From Phycomyces nitens (lineage: Eukaryota; Mucoromycota; Mucoromycetes; Mucorales; Phycomycetaceae), in contig JAHRBC010000002.1 in the NCBI GenBank assembly GCA_022702545.1, forward strand, positions 4,464,001 to 4,528,000: 64,000 nt of DNA. The letters are read 5' to 3'. Below the pieces are notes generated by a model, which had not been told where the DNA came from, searched no databases, and was given only the letters and a program-made list of their open reading frames with translations. A program made the position numbers and the translations under genes. This document shows, in pieces, positions 39,897 to 52,153 of the stretch (the stretch's first letter is position 1; each line of letters begins with the position of its first letter).

Positions 39897-42264
39897 TGGA
39901 ATATGGACCCTGCTCGCTGTGCTCGTCTCTTTGCTGACCAAGATTGCCAGAATTCTCTTGCTAGAGAACGTAGAGCCCCTCCAACTTCCCAACGGCTTCC
40001 AGAACCACACCCTTCACCTGCCTCTGCCTCCACCATCCACCCCCAAAGACTTGTGTTCATCACAAACCAGGCTGTGCCACCCTCACCAACTGTCACTTTT
40101 CCTTTTGACGAGGTGTCTATGCACCCAAGTCAACATGCTCTGCTGGACTTTGAAGACAGTGGTGGTCCTTCCCTGGCCCCACTTGATCAGGTTGTCTCTT
40201 CTTTGGACGTGAACGTTGTTCAACGGCGAAAATCACGTTGTCAACGTACTGGAGTAGTCAAGACTGCTCAGCCATGTCTTCCTTCTGTACAGCCCATGAC
40301 GATTGCTATGATTGACGCTGCTTTGGACTCTTCCTCAAATGACGATAGCAGTGATTGTGCTGCAGTAGAAGCCATGGATATCTGTGTGGACAGGACAACA
40401 AAGCCTAAAAACCGACGTGGACATGGTAGAAAAAAGAACAAAGGCAAAGACAAGAACACTGCGCATGGCCCACCCACTTTGACACCACCTCCCATTCTGC
40501 CTGTTCCCAATGTGACAAAACCCTGCCCCCCACCCATTGGACTCACATTGTCAACGTCTCCTTCACCCTCTACACCACACACTCCACAATGCACACACAC
40601 CCATCCACAGCCTTTCTCCTCACAGCACCATTCTTCACAAACCAACTCTGCCCCACAGCACCCACCTCCCTATACACCTCCACCACTGTCCATGCCAGCT
40701 GCCTCTGCAACTCCAACTCCAACTGCTCCACGTTTGGATAACGATGAGCTTATTTTGGATACACCCATGGAATATACTGGACATGCTAACCAACCTGATC
40801 CCACTCCACTTACCTCCTCAGCATCAACCAGCCTTGCTCCCACTCCATGGACTCCACACAACCACCGCTAATATCCATCCATTGCACAGATGATGGCTTC
40901 ACATACATCTCGTCCATATCTGCAGATTCCTCTGTTTGAGACTGTTGACTTGTGTAAATCGTTTGAGTTGACCATAGATTCTCTTGTTTCTCAACATTTG
41001 GTCACTCCTTCTGATAATCATTAAATGGTTGAACAAAAGAACAACGCCTTCCATGACAAGTTGTACATGTTGATCTCTGAGTACACGTGGCCAAAACATG
41101 ACAGTGAACGAAGTGGGCTTTGCCCTATGGATAGTGTTGACAATATCACCCACGCCCTCAATGACAATCCTAATCTCACAGGTGGTGAACGCCGTCATCT
41201 CCTACACAATCGTAATCGTCTTTGTGAAGGTCATGAGGCTGAAACTGTCTTCCACCAATACAGACATCGTGCAAAGATCACCTATGACAATATGGTTAAC
41301 CCTGTTGAACGTCAAGCTTGCCCAATTGCCCCCTCTGTTTTGCACAATCACTCTGATGATTGCTATGGTCTTCCCTCTGTCTCCGCCTCTGTTCCTCCCA
41401 CACAACATGGATATGGTACACGTCAACTGACTACGATCAACGAGGATCTTGTGTTCAACATTCTGTGCAAGTTCAACAAGGCGTCGTCTCCTGGATTCGA
41501 TGGTATTCCATACAAGGTGTGGTCCCTTTTTCCCTCTCTCAACCGTTGACTTCTGGCTATATTCCGTCGTTGTCAACATTTGGCTTGGATTCCCCAACAC
41601 TGGCGCCTCTCACAAACGATTTTGCTGTACAAAAAGGGTGACCCACACAATCCTGGTAACTGGCGTCCCATTGCTCTCCAAAATTTGGCTGGTAAACTCT
41701 ACTCTGCTGTCATTGATTGCCTCATGCATGATGTGCTCGAATCCATCATTCCCAAAAATCAAAAGGGATTCATGCCAACACCTGGGTGCTTTGAGCATGA
41801 CTTTTACATCCATGCCATGATTCGTAAAGCACACCATAAAGATCTCCCCTTATATGTTTGCTCCTATGACCTCAAGGATGCCTTTGGGAGTGTATCTCAT
41901 GCTCGAATTCATGCTGCACTGGTTTATGCTGGTCTTGATCGTCATTCTGTACGATTGGTTATGAGCATGTACAACGATATATCTTGTTGGGTTCACACAC
42001 CTTCTGGCCCGTCTGACTTGGTCAATCTAATGCGTGGCACCAAACAGGGTGATCCTTCATCCCCTCTTATCTTCATTCTTTGTCTGTTAGAGCTGACACA
42101 CCACCTCAATGCTCTTCAACCTGCCACTCAAGCTTCATTCCACAACCATCTTCTTCTGGCTGACGATTTGACAATCTTTTCCCATGACCCTGCTCATTTC
42201 TGTCGCCTACATGCCAAAGTTGTTGGATTTATGGATGAACACGAGTTGACTATCAATGCCAACA
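39897..42264 (+). pseudogene. LINE copy 5, decayed linker and reverse-transcriptase part
   Basis: Resumes LINE similarity at TGGAATATGGACCC and runs through the linker and the reverse transcriptase (NWRPIAL, DLKDAFGS, GTKQGDPSSP, LADDLTIF) until TATCAATGCCAACA at 42264, losing the knuckle and endonuclease. It has several in-frame stops (TAA at about 40869 and 41023, TGA at about 41548). Many differences from copies 1-4 are CG to TG or CG to CA, the footprint of cytosine methylation followed by deamination, although some non-CpG C to T changes also occur. This half is much older or faster-decaying than the 5' half of the same copy. Confidence 0.9.
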
Positions 42265-42575
42265 CTACAAAAGTCTAAGGGTATTATGTAGATAAAACTT
42301 ATAAAATAAGCTACTTAATTGTATAGTTTTACTATGCTTTTGGTAATATATAATCGTGATCCGTAGTAGACTAAAAAGATATGGGGGTGAACTGAATCAT
42401 CCTACCTACTGGTGTACAAGAATCCAATGTAGAATATTTAAATTCCCTCAAACAGCGCAAAACTTAAATATACATTGTAGCCACAATATATTCCTAGTCG
42501 ATCTACCCTTTTTTGCATTGTATTTTATGATACACAGACAGTTTGTGTCAGGGGAGATTGGCCACTTACAAACAA
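42264..42575 (+). repeat. 312-bp dispersed repeat R1, copy 1
   Basis: Matches 57204-57515 over the same length with about 20 substitutions, from ACTACAAAAGTCTAAGGGTA to CCACTTACAAACA. It has no clear inverted ends. It begins exactly where the decayed LINE stops, so it marks an insertion or deletion junction. It contains an open frame of about 75 codons (SRLKRYGGELNHPTYW) that also exists in the other copy; coding status unknown. Confidence 0.7.
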
Positions 42576-42779
42576 CCAGTTTTATCTTTCATTATATTTT
42601 ATAGTGGGTTTTATAGTATGTTTTAACAGTCCATCAAGGATGATTGTAGACTATGGCAAGGTAATTGTAGTTATTCTATGCAAACAAGCCTCCCTGGTTT
42701 GTTGTTTTTTTTTGGAGCAATAGATTCTGAAAATTTTTATTTTTCGTTTTATTTGATAAAAAAATACATTTGCGCTATA
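42576..42779. other. AT-rich spacer, nothing recognised
   Basis: Between repeat R1 and the leftward gene of element A. No ORF, tRNA or repeat recognised. Confidence 0.5.
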
Positions 42780-43694
42780 CATTCTAGTCTCTAGATTATT
42801 TCTTTGGTATATCTATTTTACCAATCGATATTTCTTGGTTGGCACCATGAACTGGTTCTTAATAGAGCCAGGATACTTACCTAGCTGAGAGAAAGCCAAT
42901 ACTGTCTAAAAGTAAAAGAGAAGATTGTTAGTAAATTATTTTTATATAAATCATTCATTCTTATACTTACATTTTTAATATAATAAACAGAACCTTTGAT
43001 AGACCCTCTGTATTATGCCAACAAATAATCATTGTCTAATAGATATATGTTAATATTTGTAGATAGGCAATATATAATACTAAAATATTGGTTCACTTAC
43101 AAGATATAGTCGTTGGAATGGCCAGATAATTTCAATTGGGAATTCATACAAGAGCATAGCAAGACATCTGTGATAGATATTATTAAAGAGAACATATTTA
43201 TAATATAAAAGGTTTACCAGAATATTATATTGAGATGGATAGAAAAATAGAATTTGCGGCTACATACAAAAGAGTGATTTGGTTAATAAAGAAGAGCTTT
43301 AGCATAATATGATCTTACCTTTGGATATACAGACATGTGCAATAGAGAGACCCCATTATATATTTATAAGCAGTTACCTATGAATAATAAAATATATTGA
43401 GTAAAAAATATATTTACAAGAGAAAGAAAAGAATTAATTATCAGAGTATTTTGCGGTAATATTTAGGCACAAAAGAATATAAAAAATAAAAAGGAAAAAT
43501 AAATACTTTGTATTAAAAGGCTGTTTGACCCTGATAAAATGCGGGCAATAAAAATGATAATCCAAAAGAATATGCCTGCCGTCATTTTCATATCTTTGTA
43601 ATTTATAGTTTATTAGGTTGAAAAAGATGTCTAGATATAGAACAAGAGTGTACACAATGCTGTTAAATAACAATAAAACTACAAGACGATTCAT
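42780..43694 (-). CDS. Putative leftward micro-exon gene of Tnp2 element A
   Basis: Occupies the same place as the better supported leftward genes of elements B and C: divergent from the accessory gene, with only 85 bp between start codons. Reading leftward from 43694 the first frame is MNRLVVLLLFNSIVYTLV, resembling a signal peptide. A chain of short segments bounded by AG and GT(A/G)A(G) follows, with donors near 43380, 43319, 43213, 43097, 42970 and 42890. I could not join them into a single convincing frame and see little residue similarity to B or C, so product and exact exons are open. Non-coding or decayed are real alternatives. Confidence 0.3.
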
Positions 43695-43779
43695 TATTTT
43701 CAGTCAACCTCTTTACTTGCAAGTATACTGACCATATTCCAATTGTCAAAATATATTAATAATTATTTATTGATAGAAC

Positions 43780-45037
43780 ATGAACAATCGTATTCCTCCT
43801 CCTCCCCGTCAGCACAACCCAAGACTTAACGCCGTTGCACGCAGTGCATTAGCTGCCACTGAAGATGTACAAATGTCAGACACCACTACAGTCACGGCAC
43901 CAAGCATTCCTCAAGATATGGATGCGACTGAGAGAATGTTTGCTCTGTTGACTGCCAACAATGGAAACTTTGTAACACTGGCAAAAGAAATGGCTGAGAT
44001 GTCAAAGAGAATGAGTGGTGTAGAAAATGGTATTAATCTCACCAACGAGATTAATATTTATCTCAAGAAAATGATCAAAGAGATCATGGCTGCCCAGGAC
44101 AAGCTCAGCAAGTCCACCGAGAATGGAATTTCTGAGGCAGATTCTGCGATAAAAGCAAGCTTTTCGTCTTTGATGGAGGAAGGGTATACTCCTGGAAAAC
44201 GGCACGTCGGCATCTCTGTAAGTAAATCAATGATAGTAAATATAATTACCAATATATCTAACAGACATATATTAGCATGCACTCAATAAATACATGAAGA
44301 ACCCAAACCTCACGGACACAGATCCATTAAAAGTTGCCAAGAACAATGAGAAGCCAGGATGGTCAACCAATGGCACCTTCAAGGAAGGCTATAACCAAGC
44401 CCTTGCAATGGCCGTGATTTCGTACTTGCGACAACAGCAAAGTGCAATTGGTGTTTCAACAAATGATATTGCAAGAATAGTGAAGAATCACTACAGGAAC
44501 CAGGTTCGACATTACAAAACATCACCTGATAAGATTGTAGCTCGGCAAAGAACATCACGAAGACGCAATCGAAAGATCTATGTAAGAATAAAAATAAATA
44601 GGCTAATGTTTTATTATATATTCTAATATAGTATTTATGTCTAGCTTCTCAAACGTCGCACTGTTACGTATCAGAAATACACCGAGGAGATTACAAGATT
44701 GATGCGAGGCTTGGATTGCAGCAATGTTCTTGTATTAGAGGTGATGTCTGACGATGAATCTGACACTGAGAATGAAGTTTGGGCACACCATCCCAGTTGG
44801 AGAAGTGATAAGGTAATGTACTATATAACTAAAATTTATATTAGCTTTAAGTTCACTAACTAACATTTGTTTAAAAAATAGCTCCAAGAGTTTATCGATG
44901 TGGTTGACAAATTTTCTGTCAAAAGGTTGCAAAAGAAATCCAACAGCTTATTGAAGCGTGTTCGTTTTGTAAAGGAAATGAGTGTCTCTCAGCATATGTC
45001 AGTCACGTTACCAGAGTGGTGTATTTCTACTGAATAA
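43780..45037 (+). CDS. Accessory protein of Tnp2 element A
   Basis: Four exons with phase-0 introns: 43780-44217, 44276-44581, 44645-44812, 44882-45034 plus stop, 355 residues. Related genes sit at the same place in elements B and C, and exon 2 is 306 nt here and in C. Visible features: a helical, Met/Lys/Glu-rich exon 1 (likely coiled coil, MSKRMSGVENGIN), exon 2 with KPGWSTNGTF and basic RQRTSRRRNRK, an acidic end of exon 3 followed by HPSWRSDK, and a short helical exon 4. CACTA-type elements usually carry a second, DNA-binding protein besides the transposase; by position this is the candidate. No named domain recognised. The gene converges on the transposase gene, 175 bp apart. Confidence 0.7.
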
Positions 45038-45212
45038 ATAAATAAAAAAATTTTAACTAAGAATTTAATAGCTTCTTGTATACGTATGCATTACAGGCAA
45101 ATATATAAAATAATCAAAGTTATACTGTATGTGAAATATACATTAAATAATATAGAAATATTTAATGATATTTAATTGTAAGTCTTTATTGACGTTATTT
45201 TATTTTGGAATA

Positions 45213-48200
45213 TTATATATAGATCTTACGTAACAAGGGAACAACACACATTATCACTCGACCTCCATCACCTATGTGTTCACCTATAGCTACAGACAAC
45301 AAAATCCTATGTACAGGAAGAATATTTTGAAGACTACTCGGTTCAAACTCCAGCTCATTCACCTCCACGCCCTCATCACTCCTGGGTTGCAGATTAGCCT
45401 CTCTATACCAATGTACATATGCAAACACATGCCGACTCGATTGACCAGCAAATGAGTTTGTGGCAGTATTCACAAAGAGGTACTGAATCTGGCCGGTGTA
45501 TGCATTTGTATACTGATCATTGCTTGTCTTGAACAGTGCCTGGATGAATGAACCACGTTGCAGGGTTCCATTACTCCCTTTATACACCTGGCCAAGAAGA
45601 TTGATCGATGGGAATTTTTGGATGCGGTTGTTGACAATGGTTTGTGAGGGACTGGCCTGGCGATAATGAACAAGTTGCTCATTGTCATACACCTCACGAT
45701 AGTACTCCAAAAGGTACTGGTACTCACTCTCCTTCATCGATACCTCTTCCTTCAAAGACAAAGGAAGCGCAGATGGTGGCAATGGCTCGTTGCCCTTCAC
45801 AATGTCAAAGTCTGTCTCTGCAGCAGCAAGAAATGCGTTCAGATCAAATGGCAAGGTGGAAATGGTGGTGGCAGTGGTGGCAGTGATGGCAGTGAGCTCA
45901 GCAAGGATGTTGGCATGTGAAGGCACAAGAACTGGTGCAAGTATACGCAGGAGGTCTCCTTTGTACGCGTCTTGATGGTACCTCTTCATATATGTGGCCT
46001 CAAAGCCATCTCTCTGGTTTGTCAAGAAATTCTTGAGAATGCCGTTGAATCTCTCAAAGCTGAAGAGCCAGTATCCATAAACCGGTCCAAAATTGCTGAC
46101 GGTGTCTTGAAGATGCAAATGGAGGTGCATGTTTGGCGAAATCAATTGGGCATCATACAATACTTGGCACTGTCTGCAAAATGCCTCAAGAGAGCTATGC
46201 GCTTCCTCCAGCTCGGCCATGGAAATGCTTGGCTTAACAAGGTACTGACAGGCATTGACAAACGATATCCAGTTGCCAAGGTGGACATTGGGCAAACGGC
46301 CGCGCAGGAGAACAGGAGAGTACACCAAGCACCAGGACTTCCATTCATCTGCCTTCATGAATGGAAAATCCTTGTCAATCTTCTTTCTCAATGGTGTGTA
46401 ATCAGGAGGGAGGACCATCTTCTCAGAATCCTTTTGCATGGCGGCCAGGTCTCTGTTTGTGATCAAACCAGTCGATCTCCACTTCTCTATCATTCTTTTG
46501 GCGGTTCCCAGAAAGAGGTTATGCATTGGATCTATTATAGTGCATTCCACTGCATTAAAGTACTCAAGATCATGGAGTTCCGACCAGCGGACTCCATTCT
46601 CCTTTTCCATCCTCTTTCTTTCTACCTCACTGGACGCGTTCTTCCAGGCCACAGCATCACGGCGATTCTCTTGATCAGTGTGAGCCACCCACTCGGAGAA
46701 GACAAACCCAGAATAGTCAACACCACCATTGCCTGGGAGGTGAGAGAACTGGCGGTTGCACTTGTGACATGCATTAGTACTTGCATGGGACGTGAATCCA
46801 CATGTTTTCCTGGCAGCAGGGATGTCACAGGCGACAAGAAGAAGGGCGGCACAAACCAAGGTACCAGAAGGACACTGCGCCATTGGCATCACCACACCCA
46901 CATACAAGGACTTGAGCTCGGCAACAAGGGGACGGAGGTAGTGGTTGATCTCGCTTGTCTTGGCTTCCTTTGGTCCAGGCATTAGACCGACAAGGAGAAC
47001 ATTTTCCTTCTTGTAACATTTGGCCCTTGGCAAATTGTTGACAGAGAGATAGATGGCTCCGCAAGAGTATGTAACCCCATCGAAAGGCTGGAACCAATTG
47101 ATGTTCATGGTGAGCATGAGAGATCGCTCATGATCCACGAATTGCCTATCATTACCATATTTCAACTCACTCCACTTGGCACCATCATAGATGTCAAACA
47201 TCATTCCAGGAACTTGGTGTCTTGCTCTCCAATGGTTGATGGATTCCTCGAATCCAGGGCGGCGAAAGAGGACTGATAATGCACTGATGATTGGGCTGTA
47301 CATGTATACCTTGTTAGGCAAGGACGTGTTTTTTGGAGGAGCCTGGAAGAGCTGGCTTCCACAAGTATTTCCAGAGAGCCTTTCGAAATTGCAGCATTGG
47401 GGAACACCTTCAGACTCCAAGTATGTCTTGTGACAATCACCACATGCCACAAAACGCAGGATACTCTTCAATAAAGCTGTCATGCCAGCCATTGAGTTGA
47501 AGCTGCTCAAGCTAGATGGAAGGCGGAATGATTGGCCAAAGTGAGACAAGACCTCATTCAGAAACTTGATCAAGATCGAACCACCCAAATTGACGACATA
47601 TTTCGAGATGAAGAAAGCAGCAAAGGCGGCAACAAAGGCATGAAGAGGGTCTGCAGGCATAGACGTCTCAAATTGCTCTGTTTGGTTTTTGTATTAATAT
47701 ATGATATATGCTTATTTATTTTGTACTAACCTTCAAGTTCTTCAACCTCATCTTCAGAATCGTCCAAACCATTCAACTCATTGTCATCGGCATCTTCACT
47801 TTCAACTAAAAATAATAATGTAGCAAGAACAAAAGGTAAGTATTTGTATTCTGTTACATAAAGAATATCCTTGCAAGTCATTACAATTTATTATATTGTA
47901 TAAATAAAATTATATACTTACATTCAACATTCTCTTTGGCATCATTGACTTCAATGTCAATCTCCATGTCATTCTCATTCACCATCAGAGAAGCTTTAGA
48001 ATACGATTATATATTTTAAAGAAAACAGTTAATTATGACAAAAAATAATAATTTACGGCATACACTTACAAGAACTTCTAGCTTGAAAGCTTCTTACAAT
48101 ATCATTGGTGATATGTCTTCGGTATATTTGAGTTGATACCATGACAAAGCCTCTGCTATTAGAAGAGCAGATAGCACACTTGCATTCGACTTGATTGTTT

Positions 48201-48214
48201 GAGTAGCTGGACAT
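45213..48214 (-). CDS. Tnp2-type (EnSpm/CACTA-like) transposase, element A
   Basis: Four exons read leftward: 48214-48070, 47993-47922, 47805-47731 and 47677-45213, all with GT-AG borders and consistent phase, 918 residues. The N-terminus has a short Cys cluster (CKCAICSS...H), then an acidic stretch from exons 2-3. The main exon shows VACGDCHKTY near residue 175, ACDIPAARKTCGFTSH and ACHKCNRQF near 380-405, the family signature IDPMHNLFLGTAKRMIEKW near 480-497, and MHLHLHLQDTVSNFGPVYGY and SFERFNG near 615-643. These are hallmarks of the Tnp2 transposase group. No stops or frameshifts, so this copy may be functional. It would act in the nucleus on its element's ends, which I could not locate. 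Confidence 0.85.
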
Positions 48215-48976
48215 ATTGATTTTTAATAGTCTTTTTAATTGACAAGAAAGGCAAATGGCTCAGGAACATATTATAATATATATCATTTTTAGAATATCAA
48301 CTGCCAAAATGACATAGCTAGCATTGACACCCAAAACTGGGATTTGTCTATAAGCAGAAATAGTTGTCTCATTCCTGGTTACAGGATTGTGAACATGTGT
48401 TTGTTTATATGCCTTTTATAATATACATCATTATATCTCTCTTACAGAACTGACATCACTTATAATAAATTGAAAAGAGAAATATATACTCTTTAAGCTA
48501 TTAATTATTTCAAAAGGGGTTTTACAATAATAAACTAGATGCTATCTTGTAAAAAATCTTGTTTGCTTATAAAAATCACTATTCTAATTGATTCTGCGAC
48601 ATAGTTACAAGGAGTATAAATGAATTACAAATGAATATCATGCCTAAAAGACTCTACTTTATTATTCTATCCAATAGAACATATTGAATATTATAATCGC
48701 CGTCAAAAATAAAAAAGTTTATTATGTTTACCTTCAGTCTACTAATGGTAAGATAATATAGTAGTTTGCTATAAATGAAACCACTTAATTTTTGTAGTGC
48801 TAGTGTTTCTTTGATTTTGGTATCATTTTTTATTACTCTTAGCCAGTGATATACTCTCAATTATTTTATATCCCGTACTTATTAGGTTTTTTATGATTTA
48901 TATTTGTGTTTATTGGAAAGAATAAAATGGTTCTATACACAAGCTCTAATACTATTACTGTCTATCCTTGCCGCTT
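48215..48976. other. Intergenic spacer between Tnp2 elements A and B
   Basis: AT-rich; no gene recognised. From about 48840 it resembles the sequence left of element C (about 59510-59600), so it probably belongs to element B. No CACTA-type end was identified. Confidence 0.45.
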
Positions 48977-50415
48977 CTACCAGCCTACTTTATACTACTT
49001 GGATTGAGTGTTTCTCTACTGAACAATACCTGAAAATAAGGTCCGACAGCAATTTGGGTGGTTGCGGCAGTGTTCTTATATAATAAAAGTAGTATTAGTG
49101 ACATACATTCAAGAGTGCGGGTGTTGTTTAAGATGCGAGGTATATTATACTTACATTGTAAGGAATGGATAAGAATGGACAAAGAGGGGATGAGTTGTGC
49201 GGCATGGCATCTGGTATGATTAGGTTGACTAGAGATGGGGTAAAATAAATTAATATGAGTGAATTGGGGGATAGAAAAATTGATTTACATACCAGAAGCA
49301 GAGATGGCGATTAAGTAGAGGGATGTTATGTAACAGCTGACAATAGATTCTTATTAAGATTATAGAACAATATTAGTAAATAGCCAGAATAATATTATAG
49401 AAAATCATAAAGACCAAGAAATAGCATTACCATTATGATAACCAGCCGTAGATGATGGAGGAGCCAGATGGGGTGATTGATGTCGGTAGCCTATAGTAGA
49501 ATAAGAAACAATAGAGGAGAAAATAGTTTGACACAAAAATATTTTTTTACCAAGCCACCAATGACGATACCATATAATAGACCATTTGAGTAGAGGAGGT
49601 CTATAAGATAAAAAGAGAGAATCAGAATAGTGTTATGGAAAGCATAAATACTAAGAGAGAGCATTACCATTATAATAACAGTTGTAGATGATGGAGGAGC
49701 CAGATGGGGTGATTGATGGCGGTGGCCTATAGTAAAATAAGAAACGTTAAAAGAGAAAATTATTTGACACGATTTTTTATCATGCCACTGATAACCATAC
49801 CATATAATAGGCGTGTGAGCGGAATATGTCTATAAAATAAAACGAGAGAATAAGAATAATATTATAGAAAAGTATAGACCAAGAAACGGCATTACCATTA
49901 TGATAACCAGTTGTAGATGATGCAAGAGATGGACAGGGTGTGATGGGGGTGACCCAAGTAGAATAAACAATGTTGGACAAAAAAAAAGTTTGACACCAAA
50001 AGGTTCTTTTTTACCATGACACTGATGACAATACCCATATAATAGACTGTGTGAGTGGCGGAGGGCTATAAGAGAAAAAGAGAGGATCAGAATAATATTA
50101 TAAAAAATATAAAGACTAAGAAAAGATATTACCATTATGATTCCAATCGTACATGAAGGAAGAGGTAGATGGGGTGAATGGTGGTGTGGTCTACAATAAA
50201 ATAAGCAACATTAGAATAGAAAATTGTTTGACACAAAAAGATTTTTTTAGCCCAATATTGATGATTGAACCATATAATAAGCTGTGTGAGTTGAGGAGGT
50301 CTATAACATAAAAAAAAGAGAGTCAGGATAATTTGCGAGATGCTAAAGGCACATTCAACTGACCACAGATTGTTTGGATGAGCAATGCAGGCAGGATGTA
50401 TTGGAATGAGCGCAT
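48977..50415 (-). CDS. Leftward micro-exon gene of Tnp2 element B (new accessory gene candidate)
   Basis: Transcribed away from the accessory gene. Short exons bounded by AG...GT include one giving MRSFQYILPALLIQTI (signal-peptide-like), repeated exons giving peptides such as SITPSGSSIIYNCYYNG and PFTPSTSSFMYDWNHNG, and terminal exons giving MPHNSSPLCPFLSIPYN then NTAATTQIAVGPYFQ. Element C encodes matching peptides in the same order (FTPSASSIIRDCNHKG; YNSSPLCPLLPISCN; NTPAAQKIVGYSYF), which argues for selection on a protein. The middle module is present four times here and once in C. Some module copies have a lost acceptor site or a one-base shift, so this copy may be partly decayed. The start could also lie at 50632. 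No known family recognised; a small secreted or membrane protein is a guess. Confidence 0.45.
49431..50330 (-). repeat. Fourfold tandem two-exon module
   Basis: A unit of about 227-238 bp recurs with markers CATTATGATAACC (about 49431), CATTATAATAACA (49669), CATTATGATAACC (49896) and CATTATGATTCC (50133). Each unit contains, on the minus strand, a segment of about 58 nt and one of about 50 nt, each flanked by intron-like AG and GT borders. Element C has this module once. Confidence 0.75.
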
Positions 50416-50828
50416 GTTTATAAAGCCGCCAATTTTTTAGTGTAAAGAGGTGTAAAAAAGAAAAAAATAGGCCTGGATATAAGGAAACAAGAGAAAGGAA
50501 AAAAGGGCAAAAAAGACAAAAAAAATATAAGGATATATAATTTGAAACAGACAGAATAGGTGTAATGGATAGAATCCAAAAGCAATAATGGTGCTGTTCA
50601 TTAATGTGTACAAGAAGTCTTTTTGGATCCACCCACCAAACTCTCTTTAGTTATAAATACTCTGTATTTTATATTCTAAAAGACCTGTTCTCACATAACA
50701 CACTCTTCTGCTTCCAAAAAACTTTTAATAAAACAATTGTATGTATAAGATATTACATATTTTATAAGACCCCATAAAATAAAGATAATTGATAATTGAG
50801 TAATATATTATTTTATATTTTTTAGACT

Positions 50829-51957
50829 ATGGCAAACAGACATAATCTTGCTCCTCGACCCAGTTCTGAGGCTTCTCAGATGATGGAGAAAATGATAGCC
50901 ATGGAGAAATATATAGTGACTATCGGCACTAACATGGTTTCAGTGCAAAGAAAGATTACCACGATGAATGGTAGAATCGGCGTACTTGTTGGAGACAACA
51001 CCAATGCTGGTCAGCCTTCAAATGCTGTGCCAGTGGTTCCTGTTGCCATGGCCCCAGTTGTCGGCACTCCTGTTGACGGTATTCCTGAGCCACAAGCAAG
51101 GGACATCACTGAAGTGCTTGTAAGTAACAGAGTAATAATAATCCACTAATTTAATGGTATAAAATAAAGACTTGTTAATGACTACCTGTGGTCACCAACG
51201 TTCAAGTCGAATGACCAGGGCAAAATTGAGGCCAACAACAACAAGCCCAGGTGGAACACCAAAGTCCACTTCAACAAAAGCCCGAACAAAGAGTTGGTGG
51301 CAAACATGATGAGCTACCTGGTGTCAAATTCTCTCAACTCCAAGTTGCGAAAAAGTGACATTCATAACAATCTTCACACAAACTTCCGCAGTCGGTGGTG
51401 CCAGGAGAAAGAGGATCCTAGCAAGAGGGATGCCTCAAAGGCAAAGACACGGCACTCTTCTCGTGAGGGTGAAGTAAGTTGTGTTTTATATTCTAATCAG
51501 AGCTTAGTTTCAAGAGTAATATTAATATAAATTGCTCTCTAGCACCTCAAACGCCGTGGCCTTGCCTATGCCAAAAACAAGGCTGCCATTGATGCCGCCA
51601 TGGAGAAGGATTGCTCCAATCTTCTCCAGGAAGAAGCAATGTCTGAAGGCAAGTCTGGTGATGAGACACCTGGAGTCCCAGGTGTATGCATCATTCGCAT
51701 CCAGCGCCCAAGTTGGCGAAGTGACAAGGTAAATTGTTTTCCAGCCAAGTTTATTGTTTTTGAAATATAATAAATAGAAACTAATTGTCCTTTAGTTCAA
51801 CCAATTCCTTGGAATGGTTGACTTGTATGCCCATGCCAACTTGGGCAACAATGCTCGACAGCTGATCAGAAGATCTCTTGTTGCTGTGGTGGAAAAACCA
51901 GTCCCTGCCAGCATGTTTCCTCCCCCACCACAGTGGACCATCAGAGATGACAAATAA
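50829..51957 (+). pseudogene. Accessory protein of Tnp2 element B, probable acceptor-site defect
   Basis: Exon 1 50829-51119, exon 2 about 51168-51473, exon 3 51543-51728, exon 4 51796-51957. Exons 3 (186 nt) and 4 (162 nt) have exactly the lengths found in element C. The conserved segments are KPRWNTKVHFNKSPNKELV, then IQRPSWRSDK, then LGNNARQLIRRSL and PQW near the C-terminus. At the start of exon 2 the frame that matches element C is not preceded by an AG in the right place (AATAA-AGACTTG), so the acceptor seems mutated or one base is lost. With the nonsense codon in the neighbouring transposase this suggests a dying element. By position it is the second, DNA-binding-type protein of the element. 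Confidence 0.65.
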
Positions 51958-52153
51958 ATTTTTTTGATTTTTTAAAACAATACTCTTCTCAAATGATCAT
52001 TGCACTTTATCTTAATAATATATATTTAGAGGTAAAGAAATATTTGTTTTGAAGAAAAGAGGAAGGCATATATTGTTTCTTTGGTAGAGGAATTACCAGT
52101 GTTGTTGTCATATTGTTTTCTGTGCATTCAGCAGTTGCCACCTCCAGCAAGAT

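Noticed and set aside
39897..42264. Classical RIP as the cause of LINE copy 5 decay
   Set aside because: Changes concentrate at CpG in both strands' contexts rather than at CpA, which fits methylation and deamination better.
49431..50330. CRISPR-like array
   Set aside because: The repeats are about 230 bp, diverged and splice-bounded, in a eukaryotic transposon; there is no short repeat-spacer pattern.
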